This document shows positions 26,418 to 36,369 of a stretch of DNA of 64,000 bases, piece after piece (position 1 is the first letter of the stretch; every line of letters begins with the position of its first letter). The notes below the pieces were generated by a model. That model was not told where the DNA came from, made no database searches, and saw only the letters and a list, made by a program, of their open reading frames with translations. The DNA comes from Mesorhizobium mediterraneum (GTDB lineage: Bacteria > Pseudomonadota > Alphaproteobacteria > Rhizobiales > Rhizobiaceae): positions 35,100 to 99,099 of the forward strand of contig NZ_NPKI01000004.1 of NCBI RefSeq assembly GCF_002284565.1, in the 5' to 3' direction. A program made the position numbers and the translations under genes.

Positions 26418-26439
26418 AAGCAGTGTCTGGAGGGGTATT

Positions 26440-29400
26440 ATGGCAATGCGCGCGGCTCGTGGTCTGTCGATCCTTTTCCTTCTCTTTTTCGCCTGGGGCG
26501 GTATCGCGCAAGCGGCCGAAGCACGCCGGGTGATGACATCGGACAATTCCGATTATTTCGGTTTCGACCTCAGATCCGATCAGAATGTCAGCCTCGACCA
26601 GTGCAAGACGACATGTCTCGGCGATCCCGCCTGCCGCGCCTTCACCTACAACCCCAAGGCCAAATGGTGTTTTCTCAAATCCGACTATAACACGCTGAAG
26701 CCGTTCAACGGCGCCGTCGCCGGCAAGGTCGTCAACATCGATGGCGACCCCGATATCGGCGCGCCGCCGGACCTCGCCTTCTTCCCCGCCTGGATGGCCG
26801 ACCAGGCCCAGCAATATCGCAACATGCTCACCGGCCCGGCCTATACCAAGCCTACCGATGGGCTGGCGGCGCTGAAGCAGGCGGCACAACAAGCGTCGCA
26901 GACCGGCGACCGCCGCTCGGCCATGCAAAAATACGAAGCTTTGGTTTCGGTATTGCCCGACGACGGCCAGCTCTGGCTTGAACTGGCGCGGGAAACGCTC
27001 GCCGTGCCGCCAACCGCCAACAGTGCGGAGGCGTCCACACTGCCCGCGAACGCCACCTCCGCCGCCTTCAACGCCTACAAATTGCTGCGCACCACAAAAA
27101 CGCGCGCCGAAGCGCTGGCCCTGCTCGGCGACGGGCTCGATCGCCGCGACCTCTCCCGGCCGGCCCTGCAGGCCTACGAAGCGAGCCTCGCGCTGGTCAA
27201 TTCGTCTTGGGTCTCGGCCGCCTATCAGGATCTCAAGGCCCGCAAGGGCTTCCGCATCGTCGATCACACGGTAGACGCCGACACCAGCGCGCCGCGCATC
27301 TGCGCGCAGTTTTCCGAGGACCTGGTCAAGACCGGCGTCGACTATTCGCAATTCGTCACCGTCGACAACGCCGCCCCCAAGGGCGTCGAGGCCAAGGACA
27401 AGCAGATCTGCGTCGAAGGGCTCGAGCATGGCCAGCATTACGACGTGACCTTCCGCCCCGGCCTGCCGGCCGCCATCGGCGAGGTGATCACCTCACCGGT
27501 GGTGCTGTCGATCTATGTGCAGGACCGCGCCCCGTCCGCCCGTTTCACCGGCGACAGCTTTGTGCTGCCCGCCGGCGCGCGCCGCGGCATCCCGGTCGTC
27601 ACCGTCAACATGAACGCCGCCGAAATGAAGCTCTATCGCATCGGCGACCGCTCGCTGACCCAACTTCTTTCGGGCTACCAGTTCCTGCGCCAGCTTGACG
27701 GCTACGACATCTCCAACATTTCCGATCAGATGGGCGAGCCGGTCTGGCAAGGCCAGCTCGACATCGCCAGCGACCTGAACAAGGAAGTCACCACCTCCTT
27801 CCCGGTCGACGAGGCGCTGCCGCAGCGCAAGCCTGGTGTCTATGTGCTGACCGCACAACCGATCGACGAGAATGACGACGACTATGATTCCCGCGCCACG
27901 CAATGGTTCGTTGTCTCCGATATCGGCCTGTCGACCTATACCGGACAGGATGGATTGAACGTCTTTGCCCGTTCGCTCGGAACCGCCAAGCCGATCGCGG
28001 GTGCTGAACTGACGCTGCTCGCCAGGAACAATGACATCCTCGGCACCGCGACCACGGACGCGGAAGGCCGTGCCGTCTTCAACCCCGGCCTGACGCGCGG
28101 CGACGGCGGCATGGTGCCGGCCGTGCTGACGGCGAAACAGGGCAACAACGACTTCGTCTTCCTCGACATGGGCCGCGCCGGCTTTGACCTGTCCGATCGT
28201 GGCGTCACCGGGCGTCCGGCGCCGGGCGCGCTCGACGTCTATGCCTGGACCGAACGCGGCATCTACCGCGCCGGCGAGGACGTCCATGTCGCAGCGCTTG
28301 CCCGCGACGGCGCTGCCAAGGCGGTCGAGAACCTGCCGCTGACCTTCATCTTCACGCGTCCCGACGGCGTCGAGAACCGCCGCATCGTCAGCGACGGCGC
28401 GTCGGCCGGCGGCCACGCCGTCGACCTGCCGCTCGAACCCAATGCCATGCGCGGCACCTGGACGGTGGCGATCCACACCGATCCCAAGCAAGCGGCGGTC
28501 GCCAGCCACATGTTCCTGGTCGAGGATTTCGTGCCGGATCGCATCGAGTTCGACCTGTCGTCCGACAAGCAGGAGATCGCGCAGGGCGAAACAGCCAATG
28601 TCACCGTCGACGGCCGCTTCCTTTATGGCGCGCCGGCCGCCGGGCTGGCGCTCGAAGGCGAGCTGACGCTGTCGACCACTCGCGACTGGGACCGTTTCAA
28701 GGGCTATTCCTTCGGCCTCGCCGACGAGCAGTCAGCGGAACCGTCGGTCACGCCGTTCACAGGCCTGCCGGTGGTCGGCGAGGACGGCAAGGCGACCTTC
28801 CCGGTTTCCGTCGACCAATTGCCCTCAACCACCAAGCTCGTCGATGCCAAGGTTACGGTCAGGATGCGTGAGACCGGCGGCCGCGCCGTCGAACGCTCGC
28901 TCAACATCGGCATCCGGCCGCAAGGCCATATGATCGGCATCCGCCCGGATTTCGACGGCGACGAGGTGCCGCAAGGCGGCACGGCCAAGTTCAGCATGGT
29001 CGCCGTCGACCCTGACGGCAAGCGTGAGGCGCTGCAGGGCGCGCAATGGTCGCTGGTCAAAGTCGAACGCAATTACCAATGGTACCGCTCGAGCAATTCC
29101 TGGAACTATGAGCCGGTAACGTTCACCAAGTCGGTGGCCAACGGCCAGGTCGACCTGACCGCCGATGGCGAGGCCACCGTCTCGCTGCCGGTCGACTGGG
29201 GCCGCTACCGGCTCGAGATCGAGACATCGGATCCGGAAGGCCCGGCGACCAGCTACGAGTTCGACGCCGGCTGGTATGTCAGCTCCACCACCACCGAAAC
29301 GCCCGACGGCCTCGAGATCGCCCTCGACAAGGATACCTATGCGGCGGGCGAAGTGGCCAAGCTCAAAGTGTCGCCGCATTTTGCCGGCGAGCTGCTCGTC

Positions 29401-31920
29401 ACCATTGGTGCCGACAAACTCTTGAAGACCGTCACCGCGACCGTTCCAGAAGGCGGCAGCACCATCGACATCCCGGTCGGCGACGACTGGGGCGCAGGCG
29501 CCTATGTCACGGCAACGCTGTTCAGGCCGGGCGATGCGCAGGAAACGCGCATGCCGGCGCGCGCCATCGGCGTCAAATGGCTGAAGGTCGATCCGGGCTC
29601 GAAGAAGCTCGCCGTCACCTTGACGCCGCCGGACAAGACCATGCCGCGCCAGCAGCTGTCGATCCCGGTCTCGGTGGCCGGCGTGCAGCCGGGCGCCAAT
29701 GCCTATGTCATGGTCGCGGCCGTCGATGTCGGCATCCTCAACCTCACCAGTTACAAGGTGCCGGATCCGGAGACCTGGTTCTTCGGCCAGCGCATGCTCG
29801 GCCTTGAAGTGCGCGACCTCTACGGCCGCCTGATCGACGGCTCGCTGGGCACGTCAGGCAAGCTGCGCACCGGCGGCGACGGCGCCAACATGCAGTCGCA
29901 AGGCAGCCCGCCGACCGAAAAACTGGTCGCCTTCTTCTCCGGTCCGGTCCAGCTCGACGCCGACGGCAAGGCGCGGATCGATTTCGACATCCCGCAGTTC
30001 AATGGCACCGTGCGCGTCATGGCCGTCGCCTGGACCAAGGACGGGGTCGGCCATGCCCAGTCCGACGTGATCGTGCGCGATCCGGTCGTGATCACTGCCG
30101 GCCTGCCGCGCTTCCTGGCGCCCGGCGATTCGGCCGTCATGCGGCTCGACGTCGCCGACACCGATGGTCCAGAGGGCGACTATGCACTGTCGATAGATAC
30201 CACCGGCGGGCTGTCGACCGGCACTGCCGCCCTGCCCGAGAAGCTGACGCTCGCCAAAGGCAAGCGGCAGACGCTGACCGTGCCGCTGATGGCTGAGAAG
30301 CCAGGCAACGCCTCGATCACGATCAAGCTCGCCCATGCCGACGGCACGGCTGTTGAACAGACGCTCTATGTTCCGGTGCGTCCGGCGCAATTGCCGGTGA
30401 CCACCCGCATGGTGGTCGACCTCAAGGGCAATGGCGGGTCGCTGCGCGTCGACAAGGAGCTGCTGGCGGCAAGCGTGCTCGACGGCGCTTCGGTCAGCGT
30501 CGGCGTTTCGCAGGCGGCGGCCTTTGACGTGCCGTCGCTCCTGATGACGCTCGACCGCTACCCCTATGGCTGCGCCGAGCAGACCACCAGCCGCGCCATG
30601 CCGCTTCTCTATGTCAACGACATGGCCTCGGGCATCGGCATGGCCAGCGACCCCGACCTGCGTGGCCGCATCCAGGACGCCATCTACAAGGTGCTGAGCT
30701 ATCAGGCCTCGGCCGGCAGCTTCGGCCTGTGGGGTCCGGGCTCCGGCGACCTGTGGCTCGACGCCTACGTCACTGATTTCCTGACCCGGGCGCGTGAGCA
30801 GAAATACGACGTGCCGGCCCAGGCGATGAACCAGGCGCTGAGCAATCTGCAAAACGCGATCGGCTACGACCAGGACGTCAAGGGTCGCGGCAGCGAGATC
30901 GCCTATGCGCTCTATGTGCTGGCCCGCAACAAGAAGGCTTCGATCGGCGACCTGCGCTACTATGCCGACACGCAGCTCGAAGCCTTTACGAGCCCGATGG
31001 CCCTTGCCCAATTGGCGGCAGGCGTGGCGCTTTATGGCGACACGCAGCGTTCGGAAGCCACCTTCCAGGCCGCCCTGCAACTGGCCCAGTCGACCTCCGC
31101 ATACGACTACTACAGGTCCGACTATGGCTCGCCGCTGCGTGACGGCGCGGCGATGCTCGCGCTCGCCGCCGAATCGAAGCCGGTGCCGACGATCGTGCCG
31201 GCGCTGATCACGCTGGTGACGAAGGAACGCGCCGCCGTCAGATGGACCAGCACCCAGGACGAGTCCTGGATGCTGCTGGCGGCCCGCGCGCTGAAGGCCG
31301 GCAACGATGCGATCGCGCTGACCATCAATGGCGCACCGCATGTCGGCGCCTATTCGGAGCAGATCGCCGGCAGCGACCTGGTCGATAGCCCACTGACCGT
31401 CGCCAACACCGGCAGCAACCCGCTGCAGGCAGTCGTCACCACGGTGGCCTCGCCGATCCAGCCACTGCCGGCCAGCGGCAACGGCTTCACCATCGGCCGC
31501 ACCTACTACAAGCTCGACGGCACCGAAGCCAATGTCACGGAGGCGACCCAGAACGAACGCTATGTCGTCGTGCTCAAGATCTACGAGCAGAACAAGTGGC
31601 CGTCGCGGCTCGTGATCACCGATTTGCTGCCGGCCGGCTTCGAAATCGACAATCCGGGCCTGGTTTCCAGCGCCCAGTTGTCGAACTTCTCCTGGCTGGC
31701 CCAGACCGACGCCGCCCATCTCGAATTCCGCGACGACCGTTTCGTCGCGGCCTTCAATCCGAACGACGGCGACGGCGACCGCAACATCACGCTCGCCTAT
31801 GTCGTGCGCGCGGTGACGCCGGGCACCTATGCCCATCCGGCGGCAACGGTCGAGGACATGTACCGGCCGCAATATTCGGCCCGCACCGCGACCGGCATGA
31901 TGGAGGTCAAGACGCCGTAA
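26440..31920 (+). CDS. Bacterial alpha-2-macroglobulin with N-terminal PAN/apple-like domain
   Basis: An 1826-residue periplasmic protein of the bacterial alpha-2-macroglobulin (YfhM-like) family, thought to trap foreign proteases when the outer membrane is breached. After a signal peptide (LSILFLLFFAWGGIAQAAEA) a PAN/apple-like cysteine module appears (DQCKTTCLGDPACRAFTYNPK). The macroglobulin repeats follow, with the bait-region neighbourhood near residues 750-1000 and a thioester motif GCAEQ with Cys1378 and Gln1381. The complement-like helical domain comes next. No lipobox is seen, unlike the E. coli homologue. The ATG at 26440 was chosen because GGAGGGG precedes it; the longer frame runs back into the repeat. 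The next gene is PBP1C, the classic partner. Confidence 0.93.
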   Translation: MAMRAARGLSILFLLFFAWGGIAQAAEARRVMTSDNSDYFGFDLRSDQNVSLDQCKTTCLGDPACRAFTYNPKAKWCFLKSDYNTLKPFNGAVAGKVVNIDGDPDIGAPPDLAFFPAWMADQAQQYRNMLTGPAYTKPTDGLAALKQAAQQASQTGDRRSAMQKYEALVSVLPDDGQLWLELARETLAVPPTANSAEASTLPANATSAAFNAYKLLRTTKTRAEALALLGDGLDRRDLSRPALQAYEASLALVNSSWVSAAYQDLKARKGFRIVDHTVDADTSAPRICAQFSEDLVKTGVDYSQFVTVDNAAPKGVEAKDKQICVEGLEHGQHYDVTFRPGLPAAIGEVITSPVVLSIYVQDRAPSARFTGDSFVLPAGARRGIPVVTVNMNAAEMKLYRIGDRSLTQLLSGYQFLRQLDGYDISNISDQMGEPVWQGQLDIASDLNKEVTTSFPVDEALPQRKPGVYVLTAQPIDENDDDYDSRATQWFVVSDIGLSTYTGQDGLNVFARSLGTAKPIAGAELTLLARNNDILGTATTDAEGRAVFNPGLTRGDGGMVPAVLTAKQGNNDFVFLDMGRAGFDLSDRGVTGRPAPGALDVYAWTERGIYRAGEDVHVAALARDGAAKAVENLPLTFIFTRPDGVENRRIVSDGASAGGHAVDLPLEPNAMRGTWTVAIHTDPKQAAVASHMFLVEDFVPDRIEFDLSSDKQEIAQGETANVTVDGRFLYGAPAAGLALEGELTLSTTRDWDRFKGYSFGLADEQSAEPSVTPFTGLPVVGEDGKATFPVSVDQLPSTTKLVDAKVTVRMRETGGRAVERSLNIGIRPQGHMIGIRPDFDGDEVPQGGTAKFSMVAVDPDGKREALQGAQWSLVKVERNYQWYRSSNSWNYEPVTFTKSVANGQVDLTADGEATVSLPVDWGRYRLEIETSDPEGPATSYEFDAGWYVSSTTTETPDGLEIALDKDTYAAGEVAKLKVSPHFAGELLVTIGADKLLKTVTATVPEGGSTIDIPVGDDWGAGAYVTATLFRPGDAQETRMPARAIGVKWLKVDPGSKKLAVTLTPPDKTMPRQQLSIPVSVAGVQPGANAYVMVAAVDVGILNLTSYKVPDPETWFFGQRMLGLEVRDLYGRLIDGSLGTSGKLRTGGDGANMQSQGSPPTEKLVAFFSGPVQLDADGKARIDFDIPQFNGTVRVMAVAWTKDGVGHAQSDVIVRDPVVITAGLPRFLAPGDSAVMRLDVADTDGPEGDYALSIDTTGGLSTGTAALPEKLTLAKGKRQTLTVPLMAEKPGNASITIKLAHADGTAVEQTLYVPVRPAQLPVTTRMVVDLKGNGGSLRVDKELLAASVLDGASVSVGVSQAAAFDVPSLLMTLDRYPYGCAEQTTSRAMPLLYVNDMASGIGMASDPDLRGRIQDAIYKVLSYQASAGSFGLWGPGSGDLWLDAYVTDFLTRAREQKYDVPAQAMNQALSNLQNAIGYDQDVKGRGSEIAYALYVLARNKKASIGDLRYYADTQLEAFTSPMALAQLAAGVALYGDTQRSEATFQAALQLAQSTSAYDYYRSDYGSPLRDGAAMLALAAESKPVPTIVPALITLVTKERAAVRWTSTQDESWMLLAARALKAGNDAIALTINGAPHVGAYSEQIAGSDLVDSPLTVANTGSNPLQAVVTTVASPIQPLPASGNGFTIGRTYYKLDGTEANVTEATQNERYVVVLKIYEQNKWPSRLVITDLLPAGFEIDNPGLVSSAQLSNFSWLAQTDAAHLEFRDDRFVAAFNPNDGDGDRNITLAYVVRAVTPGTYAHPAATVEDMYRPQYSARTATGMMEVKTP

Positions 31921-32075
31921 GGCGCCGATGGTGATCATGACAATGGCGATGGCGCTACCCCTCATTGCCCTGCCGGGCATTTCTCCCCGTAGAACGGGGA
32001 GAAAGACGCTTTCGCAAAAGATTTCGCCAATCTTCCAGCGTTGCAGAAAAGGGAGCCGAGGTCACGGCCGGCTCT

Positions 32076-32217
32076 CCTTCTCCCCTTGTGGGAGAAGGTG
32101 GCCGCGAAGCGGCCGGATGAGGGGTGTTCCAGCTTGGCACCGATAGCGCTCTGGCCAGCACCTCTCAACCGTCTTGGCGCTGCGCGCCAATCCACCTTCT
32201 CCCACAAGGGGAGAAGG
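32076..32217. repeat. Long inverted repeat upstream of pbpC
   Basis: Perfect 26-bp arms at 32076-32101 and 32192-32217 (core CTTCTCCCCTTGTGGGAG) enclose 90 bp with a further GCGGCC-containing symmetric stretch. A related half element (CTCCCCGTAGAACGGGGAG) lies at about 31982-32002. Together these fill the 312 bp between the alpha-2-macroglobulin gene and pbpC; no separate promoter or gene was recognised. Confidence 0.85.
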
Positions 32218-32232
32218 AAGAAGGGCGGCGCG

Positions 32233-34323
32233 ATGCTCTCCAGGAAATTCCTACGCCGAACGGCCATCACCGCCGCCGCTTGCGCCGGCCTCATGGCCAT
32301 CTCCGCCGCCACCCTTTGGCAGCTCGACCGCGCCTTTCCGCCGCCGCTACCGGCAGAACTCACCGTGTCGACCGAGGTGCTCGACCGCGACGGCCAGCTT
32401 CTGCGCGCCTTCGCCACGCCGGACGGCTACTGGCGGCTCGCCACCCGCCTCGACCAGGTCGACAAACAGCTCGTCGACATGCTGGTGACGTACGAGGACA
32501 AGCGCTTCTGGGACCATCAAGGCGTCGACGTGCTGGCGCTGGCCCGCGCCGCCGGTCAGTTCGCGACCAATGGCCGTATCGTCTCCGGCGGCTCGACGCT
32601 GTCGATGCAACTTGCCAGGCTGGCAGAGCCGCGCGACAGCCGCAGTCTCGGCTCGAAGATCAAGCAGATGCTGCGCGCGCTACAGATCGAGCGGCGACTC
32701 ACCAAGCGCGAGATCCTCGAACGCTATTTGACGCTGGCGCCCTATGGCGGCAATCTCGAAGGCGTGCGCGCCGCCTCGCTGGCCTATTTCGGCAAGGAGC
32801 CAAAGCGGCTGACGCTCTCGGAGGCCGCCCTGCTCGTCGCGCTGCCGCAATTGCCGGAAAAGCGCAGGCCCGACCGCAACCTCGCAATCGCTCACGCCGC
32901 TCGCGATCGGGTGCTGGCGCGCATGGTTTCATCAGGCCTGCTTGGCGAGCGCGAAGCCGCACGTGCTGCGCTCGACGACGTTTCCGCCATCCGCCGCACG
33001 TTGCCGGCGCTCGCCGCCCATGCCGCTTATGCGATGCTGCCAAGGGCCGTCCCCGGCCAGAAGCTGCAACTGACGATCCGCAAAAGCGTCCAGGAAGGGT
33101 TGGAACAGGTGGCCAGGGATGCCGCCACCAGGCTCGGGCCCCGCCTGTCGGTCGCCATGGTGCTGGCCGACGCCCGCACCGGCGACATCCTCGGCGAGGT
33201 CGGCTCCGCCAATTTCTTCGACGCCAGCCGCTCCGGCTGGATCGACATGACCAGGATCGTCCGCTCGCCCGGTTCGACGTTGAAACCGTTCATCTACGGG
33301 CTCGCCTTCGAGCAGGGACTGGTGGCGCAGGAAACGCTGATCGACGACAGTCCGACGGATTTCGGGGGCTATCGGCCGAAGAATTTCGACATGGGCTACC
33401 AAGGCGACGTCAGCATCAGGCAGGCGCTGCAACTGTCGCTCAACGTGCCGGCGATCAGGGTGCTTGACGCGGTCGGACCGGCGCGGCTGCTCGCGCGCTT
33501 CCGGCAGGCCGGCGTCACGCCGATCCTGCCGGTCAACAAGGCTCCGGGTCTCGCCATCGGCCTTGGCGGCGTCGGCGTGACGCTGCGCGACCTCGTCCAG
33601 CTCTATGCCGGGCTTGCCAATGGCGGCAAGGCGCATACCCTGCGTGACGGCACCGAGCCGGCCAATGCCGAACGCTCCACCACTACCATCCTCGACGATC
33701 AGGCGAACTGGCAGATCACCGACATATTGTCGGGCGTCAAGCCGCCCGAAGGCGCGGCCCAGCGCGGCATCGCCTACAAGACCGGCACCTCCTACGGCTA
33801 CCGCGATGCCTGGTCGGTCGGTTTCGACGGGCGCTACGTGCTGGGCGTCTGGGTCGGCCGTCCCGATGCCGGCGCGGTGCCTGGCCTGTCCGGCTATGTC
33901 TCGGCTGCACCCATCCTGTTCGAGGGCTTCGTCCGCTCCGGCCTGGCCACCGTGCCATTGCCAAGCCGGCCGGCCGGCGTCATCCGACCCAGGCGCGACG
34001 ATCTGCCGGTGACATTGGCGCGCTTCGGTTCTGGCGCCGATGGGTTGGTGCAGGCGGCGCCGACCGAGCCCGCGCCGACGATCATCTTTCCGCCAGATGG
34101 CGCCCACGTGGATCTCGACACCACTACCGCCGAAGCCTCGCCGCTGGTGCTGAAGCTGCAAGGTGGCCGCGCGCCGTTCCGCTGGCTGGCCAACGGCAAG
34201 CCGCTGGTCGGCATCGACCGGCGGCGCACGGCGACCTGGCAGCCAGACGGCACCGGCTACTCGACCCTGACCGTGATCGACGCAGTCGGGCGTGCGGCAA
34301 GCGTGAAGGTTTTCGTCGAGTGA
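32233..34323 (+). CDS. pbpC: Penicillin-binding protein 1C
   Basis: Bifunctional peptidoglycan synthase of 696 residues, anchored by an N-terminal helix (TAITAAACAGLMAISAATLW). The glycosyltransferase domain shows VTYEDKRFWDHQGVD with its catalytic glutamate and GGSTLSMQLARL. The transpeptidase domain has the active-site STLK (Ser348, Lys351), SLN and KTGTSYGYRDAW. A C-terminal PBP1C-specific beta domain follows (FPPDGAHVDLD...RAPFRWLANGKPL). The start at 32233 excludes a longer frame that runs through the upstream repeat. Bacterial alpha-2-macroglobulin and PBP1C are commonly neighbours, and it is thought that damage repair and protease trapping act together. Confidence 0.95.
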   Translation: MLSRKFLRRTAITAAACAGLMAISAATLWQLDRAFPPPLPAELTVSTEVLDRDGQLLRAFATPDGYWRLATRLDQVDKQLVDMLVTYEDKRFWDHQGVDVLALARAAGQFATNGRIVSGGSTLSMQLARLAEPRDSRSLGSKIKQMLRALQIERRLTKREILERYLTLAPYGGNLEGVRAASLAYFGKEPKRLTLSEAALLVALPQLPEKRRPDRNLAIAHAARDRVLARMVSSGLLGEREAARAALDDVSAIRRTLPALAAHAAYAMLPRAVPGQKLQLTIRKSVQEGLEQVARDAATRLGPRLSVAMVLADARTGDILGEVGSANFFDASRSGWIDMTRIVRSPGSTLKPFIYGLAFEQGLVAQETLIDDSPTDFGGYRPKNFDMGYQGDVSIRQALQLSLNVPAIRVLDAVGPARLLARFRQAGVTPILPVNKAPGLAIGLGGVGVTLRDLVQLYAGLANGGKAHTLRDGTEPANAERSTTTILDDQANWQITDILSGVKPPEGAAQRGIAYKTGTSYGYRDAWSVGFDGRYVLGVWVGRPDAGAVPGLSGYVSAAPILFEGFVRSGLATVPLPSRPAGVIRPRRDDLPVTLARFGSGADGLVQAAPTEPAPTIIFPPDGAHVDLDTTTAEASPLVLKLQGGRAPFRWLANGKPLVGIDRRRTATWQPDGTGYSTLTVIDAVGRAASVKVFVE

Positions 34324-34341
34324 ACGTCTTCGTTGAATAGA

Positions 34342-35064
34342 ATGCGCCAAGCGATTCAACGCATTGCGTTTTGCGCCCTGCTGTCGGCTGCCGGCATTGT
34401 CCCCGTCTTTTGCGCAGACCTCCCCGCCGGCTTCGTTCGGCTGGCCGACATCGATCGCACCATCCGCCAGGACATCCGCTACGCCGGTCTCGACAACTTC
34501 CTGCACCGCAAGGCGGCCGGCTACGACGCGCCGGTATGCATACTCACCGGGCGAGCGGCGGAAGCGCTTTCCGGCGTCCAGAAATTGGTTGCCGCCGAGG
34601 GGCTGACGCTGGTCGTCTTCGACTGCTACCGCCCTGCCCGCGCGGTCTCCGACATGGGCGAATGGACCAGGGAAGGCGGACCACCCGACCCGCAATGGTA
34701 CCCGGCGGTCAAGCGCAAGGACCTCATCGCCAAAGGTTATATCGGCGAACTGTCGACCCATTCGCGCGGCTCGACCGTCGATGTCGCCATCGCGCGAACC
34801 GACCGCAACACCGCCCCGAAACCGGCCTGCGGTGTATCAGATGCCGACATGCTCGATTTCGGCACCGGCTTTGACTGTTTCGACCCAATGAGTGAAACGG
34901 CGCACCGTCCGCTCGCCGAGGAAGCAACCGCAAACCGCAAGAGGCTTGTAGAGGCCATGCGCGCCGGCGGCTTCAGGAATTATCCGCGCGAATGGTGGCA
35001 CTTCACGCTGGAAAACGAGCCATTTCCGAAGCAGCGCTTCGATTTTCTCGTCACCGCCGACTGA
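34342..35064 (+). CDS. VanX/DdpX-type D-alanyl-D-alanine dipeptidase
   Basis: A 240-residue peptidase of family M15D that hydrolyses free D-Ala-D-Ala or related cell-wall dipeptides. The N terminus is a signal peptide (IAFCALLSAAGIVPVFCA), so it should act in the periplasm. Zinc ligands and catalytic residues are in place: STHSRGSTVD (His140, Asp147) and EWWHF (Glu217 catalytic, His220), with FDCYRPARAV contributing the usual arginine. The ATG at 34342 is preferred to the TTG three codons upstream. It lies 18 bp after pbpC, so the three envelope genes may be co-transcribed. Not in itself evidence of vancomycin resistance: no VanA/VanH genes are near. Confidence 0.9.
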   Translation: MRQAIQRIAFCALLSAAGIVPVFCADLPAGFVRLADIDRTIRQDIRYAGLDNFLHRKAAGYDAPVCILTGRAAEALSGVQKLVAAEGLTLVVFDCYRPARAVSDMGEWTREGGPPDPQWYPAVKRKDLIAKGYIGELSTHSRGSTVDVAIARTDRNTAPKPACGVSDADMLDFGTGFDCFDPMSETAHRPLAEEATANRKRLVEAMRAGGFRNYPREWWHFTLENEPFPKQRFDFLVTAD

Positions 35065-35264
35065 ACCAGTGGCCACCGCGAAAGCAAATCGCGCCCAGAT
35101 CACATCCAGCCATTGCCGAGGCGCGACCTGTCTCTAGATAGATCGCTTCATGAGCCCGGATTCTGCACCCCGGCGTCGAGAGGAAAGAATTTCTTCGTGA
35201 GGCCAAAGATCAGCGAAAAATTGCTTCTGAGGGACAAAAAAAGCAACATTGAGTGCATCTAATT

Positions 35265-35281
35265 TCTACCAATTCGGTAGA
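35265..35281. promoter_or_regulatory. Palindrome upstream of the sulfate operon, candidate operator
   Basis: TCTACC-AATTC-GGTAGA is a perfect 6-bp inverted repeat with a 5-bp spacer, 28 bp before the first gene of the sulfate ABC operon. Its position between the likely promoter and the ribosome-binding site suits a repressor. An Rrf2-type regulator at 41542-41991 is a plausible but unproven binder. Confidence 0.5.
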
Positions 35282-35308
35282 TTTGAGGTGATCTCAACGG
35301 AGGCGTAA

Positions 35309-36337
35309 ATGACCAATCCTCATTTCAGGAAACTGCTCGGCGCCCTTGTCGCTGCATCGGTCCAATTCGGAACACTCGGTTTCGCGTTTGCCGATACCAC
35401 CATTCTCAACGTGTCCTATGATCCGACGCGTGAGCTATACAAGCAATTCGACGAGGCCTTTGTCGCCCACTGGAAGGCCGAGACCGGTGAGACGGTAACC
35501 GTCCAGCAGTCGCATGGCGGGTCGGGCGCGCAGGCCCGCGCCGTGATCGACGGCCTCGACGCCGACGTGGTGACGCTGGCGCTCGAAGGCGACATCAACG
35601 CCATCGTCTCGAAATCGCAGAAGATCAATCCCGACTGGCGGACCAAGTTCGAGAACAATTCGGCGCCCTACACTTCGACCATCGTCTTCCTTGTCCGCAA
35701 GGGCAATCCGAAGGGCATCCAGGACTGGGGCGACCTCGTCAAGGACGACGTCCAGGTGATCACGCCGAACCCCAAGACTTCGGGCGGAGCGCGCTGGAAC
35801 TATCTCGCCGCCTGGGCCTATGCCAACGCCAAGGATGGCGGCGACGAGGCCAAGACCAAGGAATTCGTCGGCAACCTCTACGCCCATGTTCCGGTGCTCG
35901 ACACCGGCGCGCGCGGCTCAACGGTGACCTTCGCGCAAAAGGGCCTGGGCGACGTGCTGCTGGCCTGGGAAAACGAAGCCTATCTGGCGCTCGACGAGTT
36001 CGGCGCCGACAATTTCGATATCGTCTACCCGCCGACCTCGATCCTGGCTGAGCCGCCGGTCGCCGTGGTCGACGCCAATGTCGATGCCAAGGGCACGCGA
36101 AAAGTCGCCGAAGCCTATCTGGGCTATCTCTACTCCAAGGAAGGCCAGACGCTGATCGCCAAGAACCACTATCGCCCGTCGAAGCCCGATTTGGTGCCGG
36201 CGGAGGACCTCGCCAAACTGCCGGAGATCAAGCTGATCACCATCGACGATCCACTTTTTGGCGGTTGGAAGAAGGCGCAGCCTTACCATTTCGGCGACGG
36301 TGGTATATTCGACCAGATCTACAAGCCGGCCCAGTAG
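35309..36337 (+). CDS. Sulfate ABC transporter substrate-binding protein
   Basis: A 342-residue periplasmic sulfate/thiosulfate-binding protein. Signal peptide at residues 1-30 ([20 protein letters not shown]), then the family opening [19 protein letters not shown], the [26 protein letters not shown] ligand loop and [19 protein letters not shown]. The ribosome-binding site GGAGG lies 7 bp before the ATG. It heads the operon with cysT, cysW and cysA. A second sulfate-binding protein of the same family is encoded at 40304-41290. Confidence 0.94.
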   Translation: MTNPHFRKLLGALVAASVQFGTLGFAFADTTILNVSYDPTRELYKQFDEAFVAHWKAETGETVTVQQSHGGSGAQARAVIDGLDADVVTLALEGDINAIVSKSQKINPDWRTKFENNSAPYTSTIVFLVRKGNPKGIQDWGDLVKDDVQVITPNPKTSGGARWNYLAAWAYANAKDGGDEAKTKEFVGNLYAHVPVLDTGARGSTVTFAQKGLGDVLLAWENEAYLALDEFGADNFDIVYPPTSILAEPPVAVVDANVDAKGTRKVAEAYLGYLYSKEGQTLIAKNHYRPSKPDLVPAEDLAKLPEIKLITIDDPLFGGWKKAQPYHFGDGGIFDQIYKPAQ

Positions 36338-36369
36338 GCCTAACAAGCTAGACTCTAGATCAGGACGAC

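Noticed and set aside
26377..26439. Upstream start for the alpha-2-macroglobulin gene
   Set aside because: It would translate the palindromic repeat; the ATG at 26440 has a strong ribosome-binding site and starts the signal peptide.
29854..31980. 708-residue minus-strand frame over the macroglobulin gene
   Set aside because: Shadow frame; the plus strand carries the thioester motif and domain order of alpha-2-macroglobulin.
34342..35064. Vancomycin-resistance gene cluster
   Set aside because: Only a VanX-like peptidase is present; no VanH, VanA-type ligase or VanRS genes are near, and DdpX-type enzymes are common in Gram-negative bacteria.
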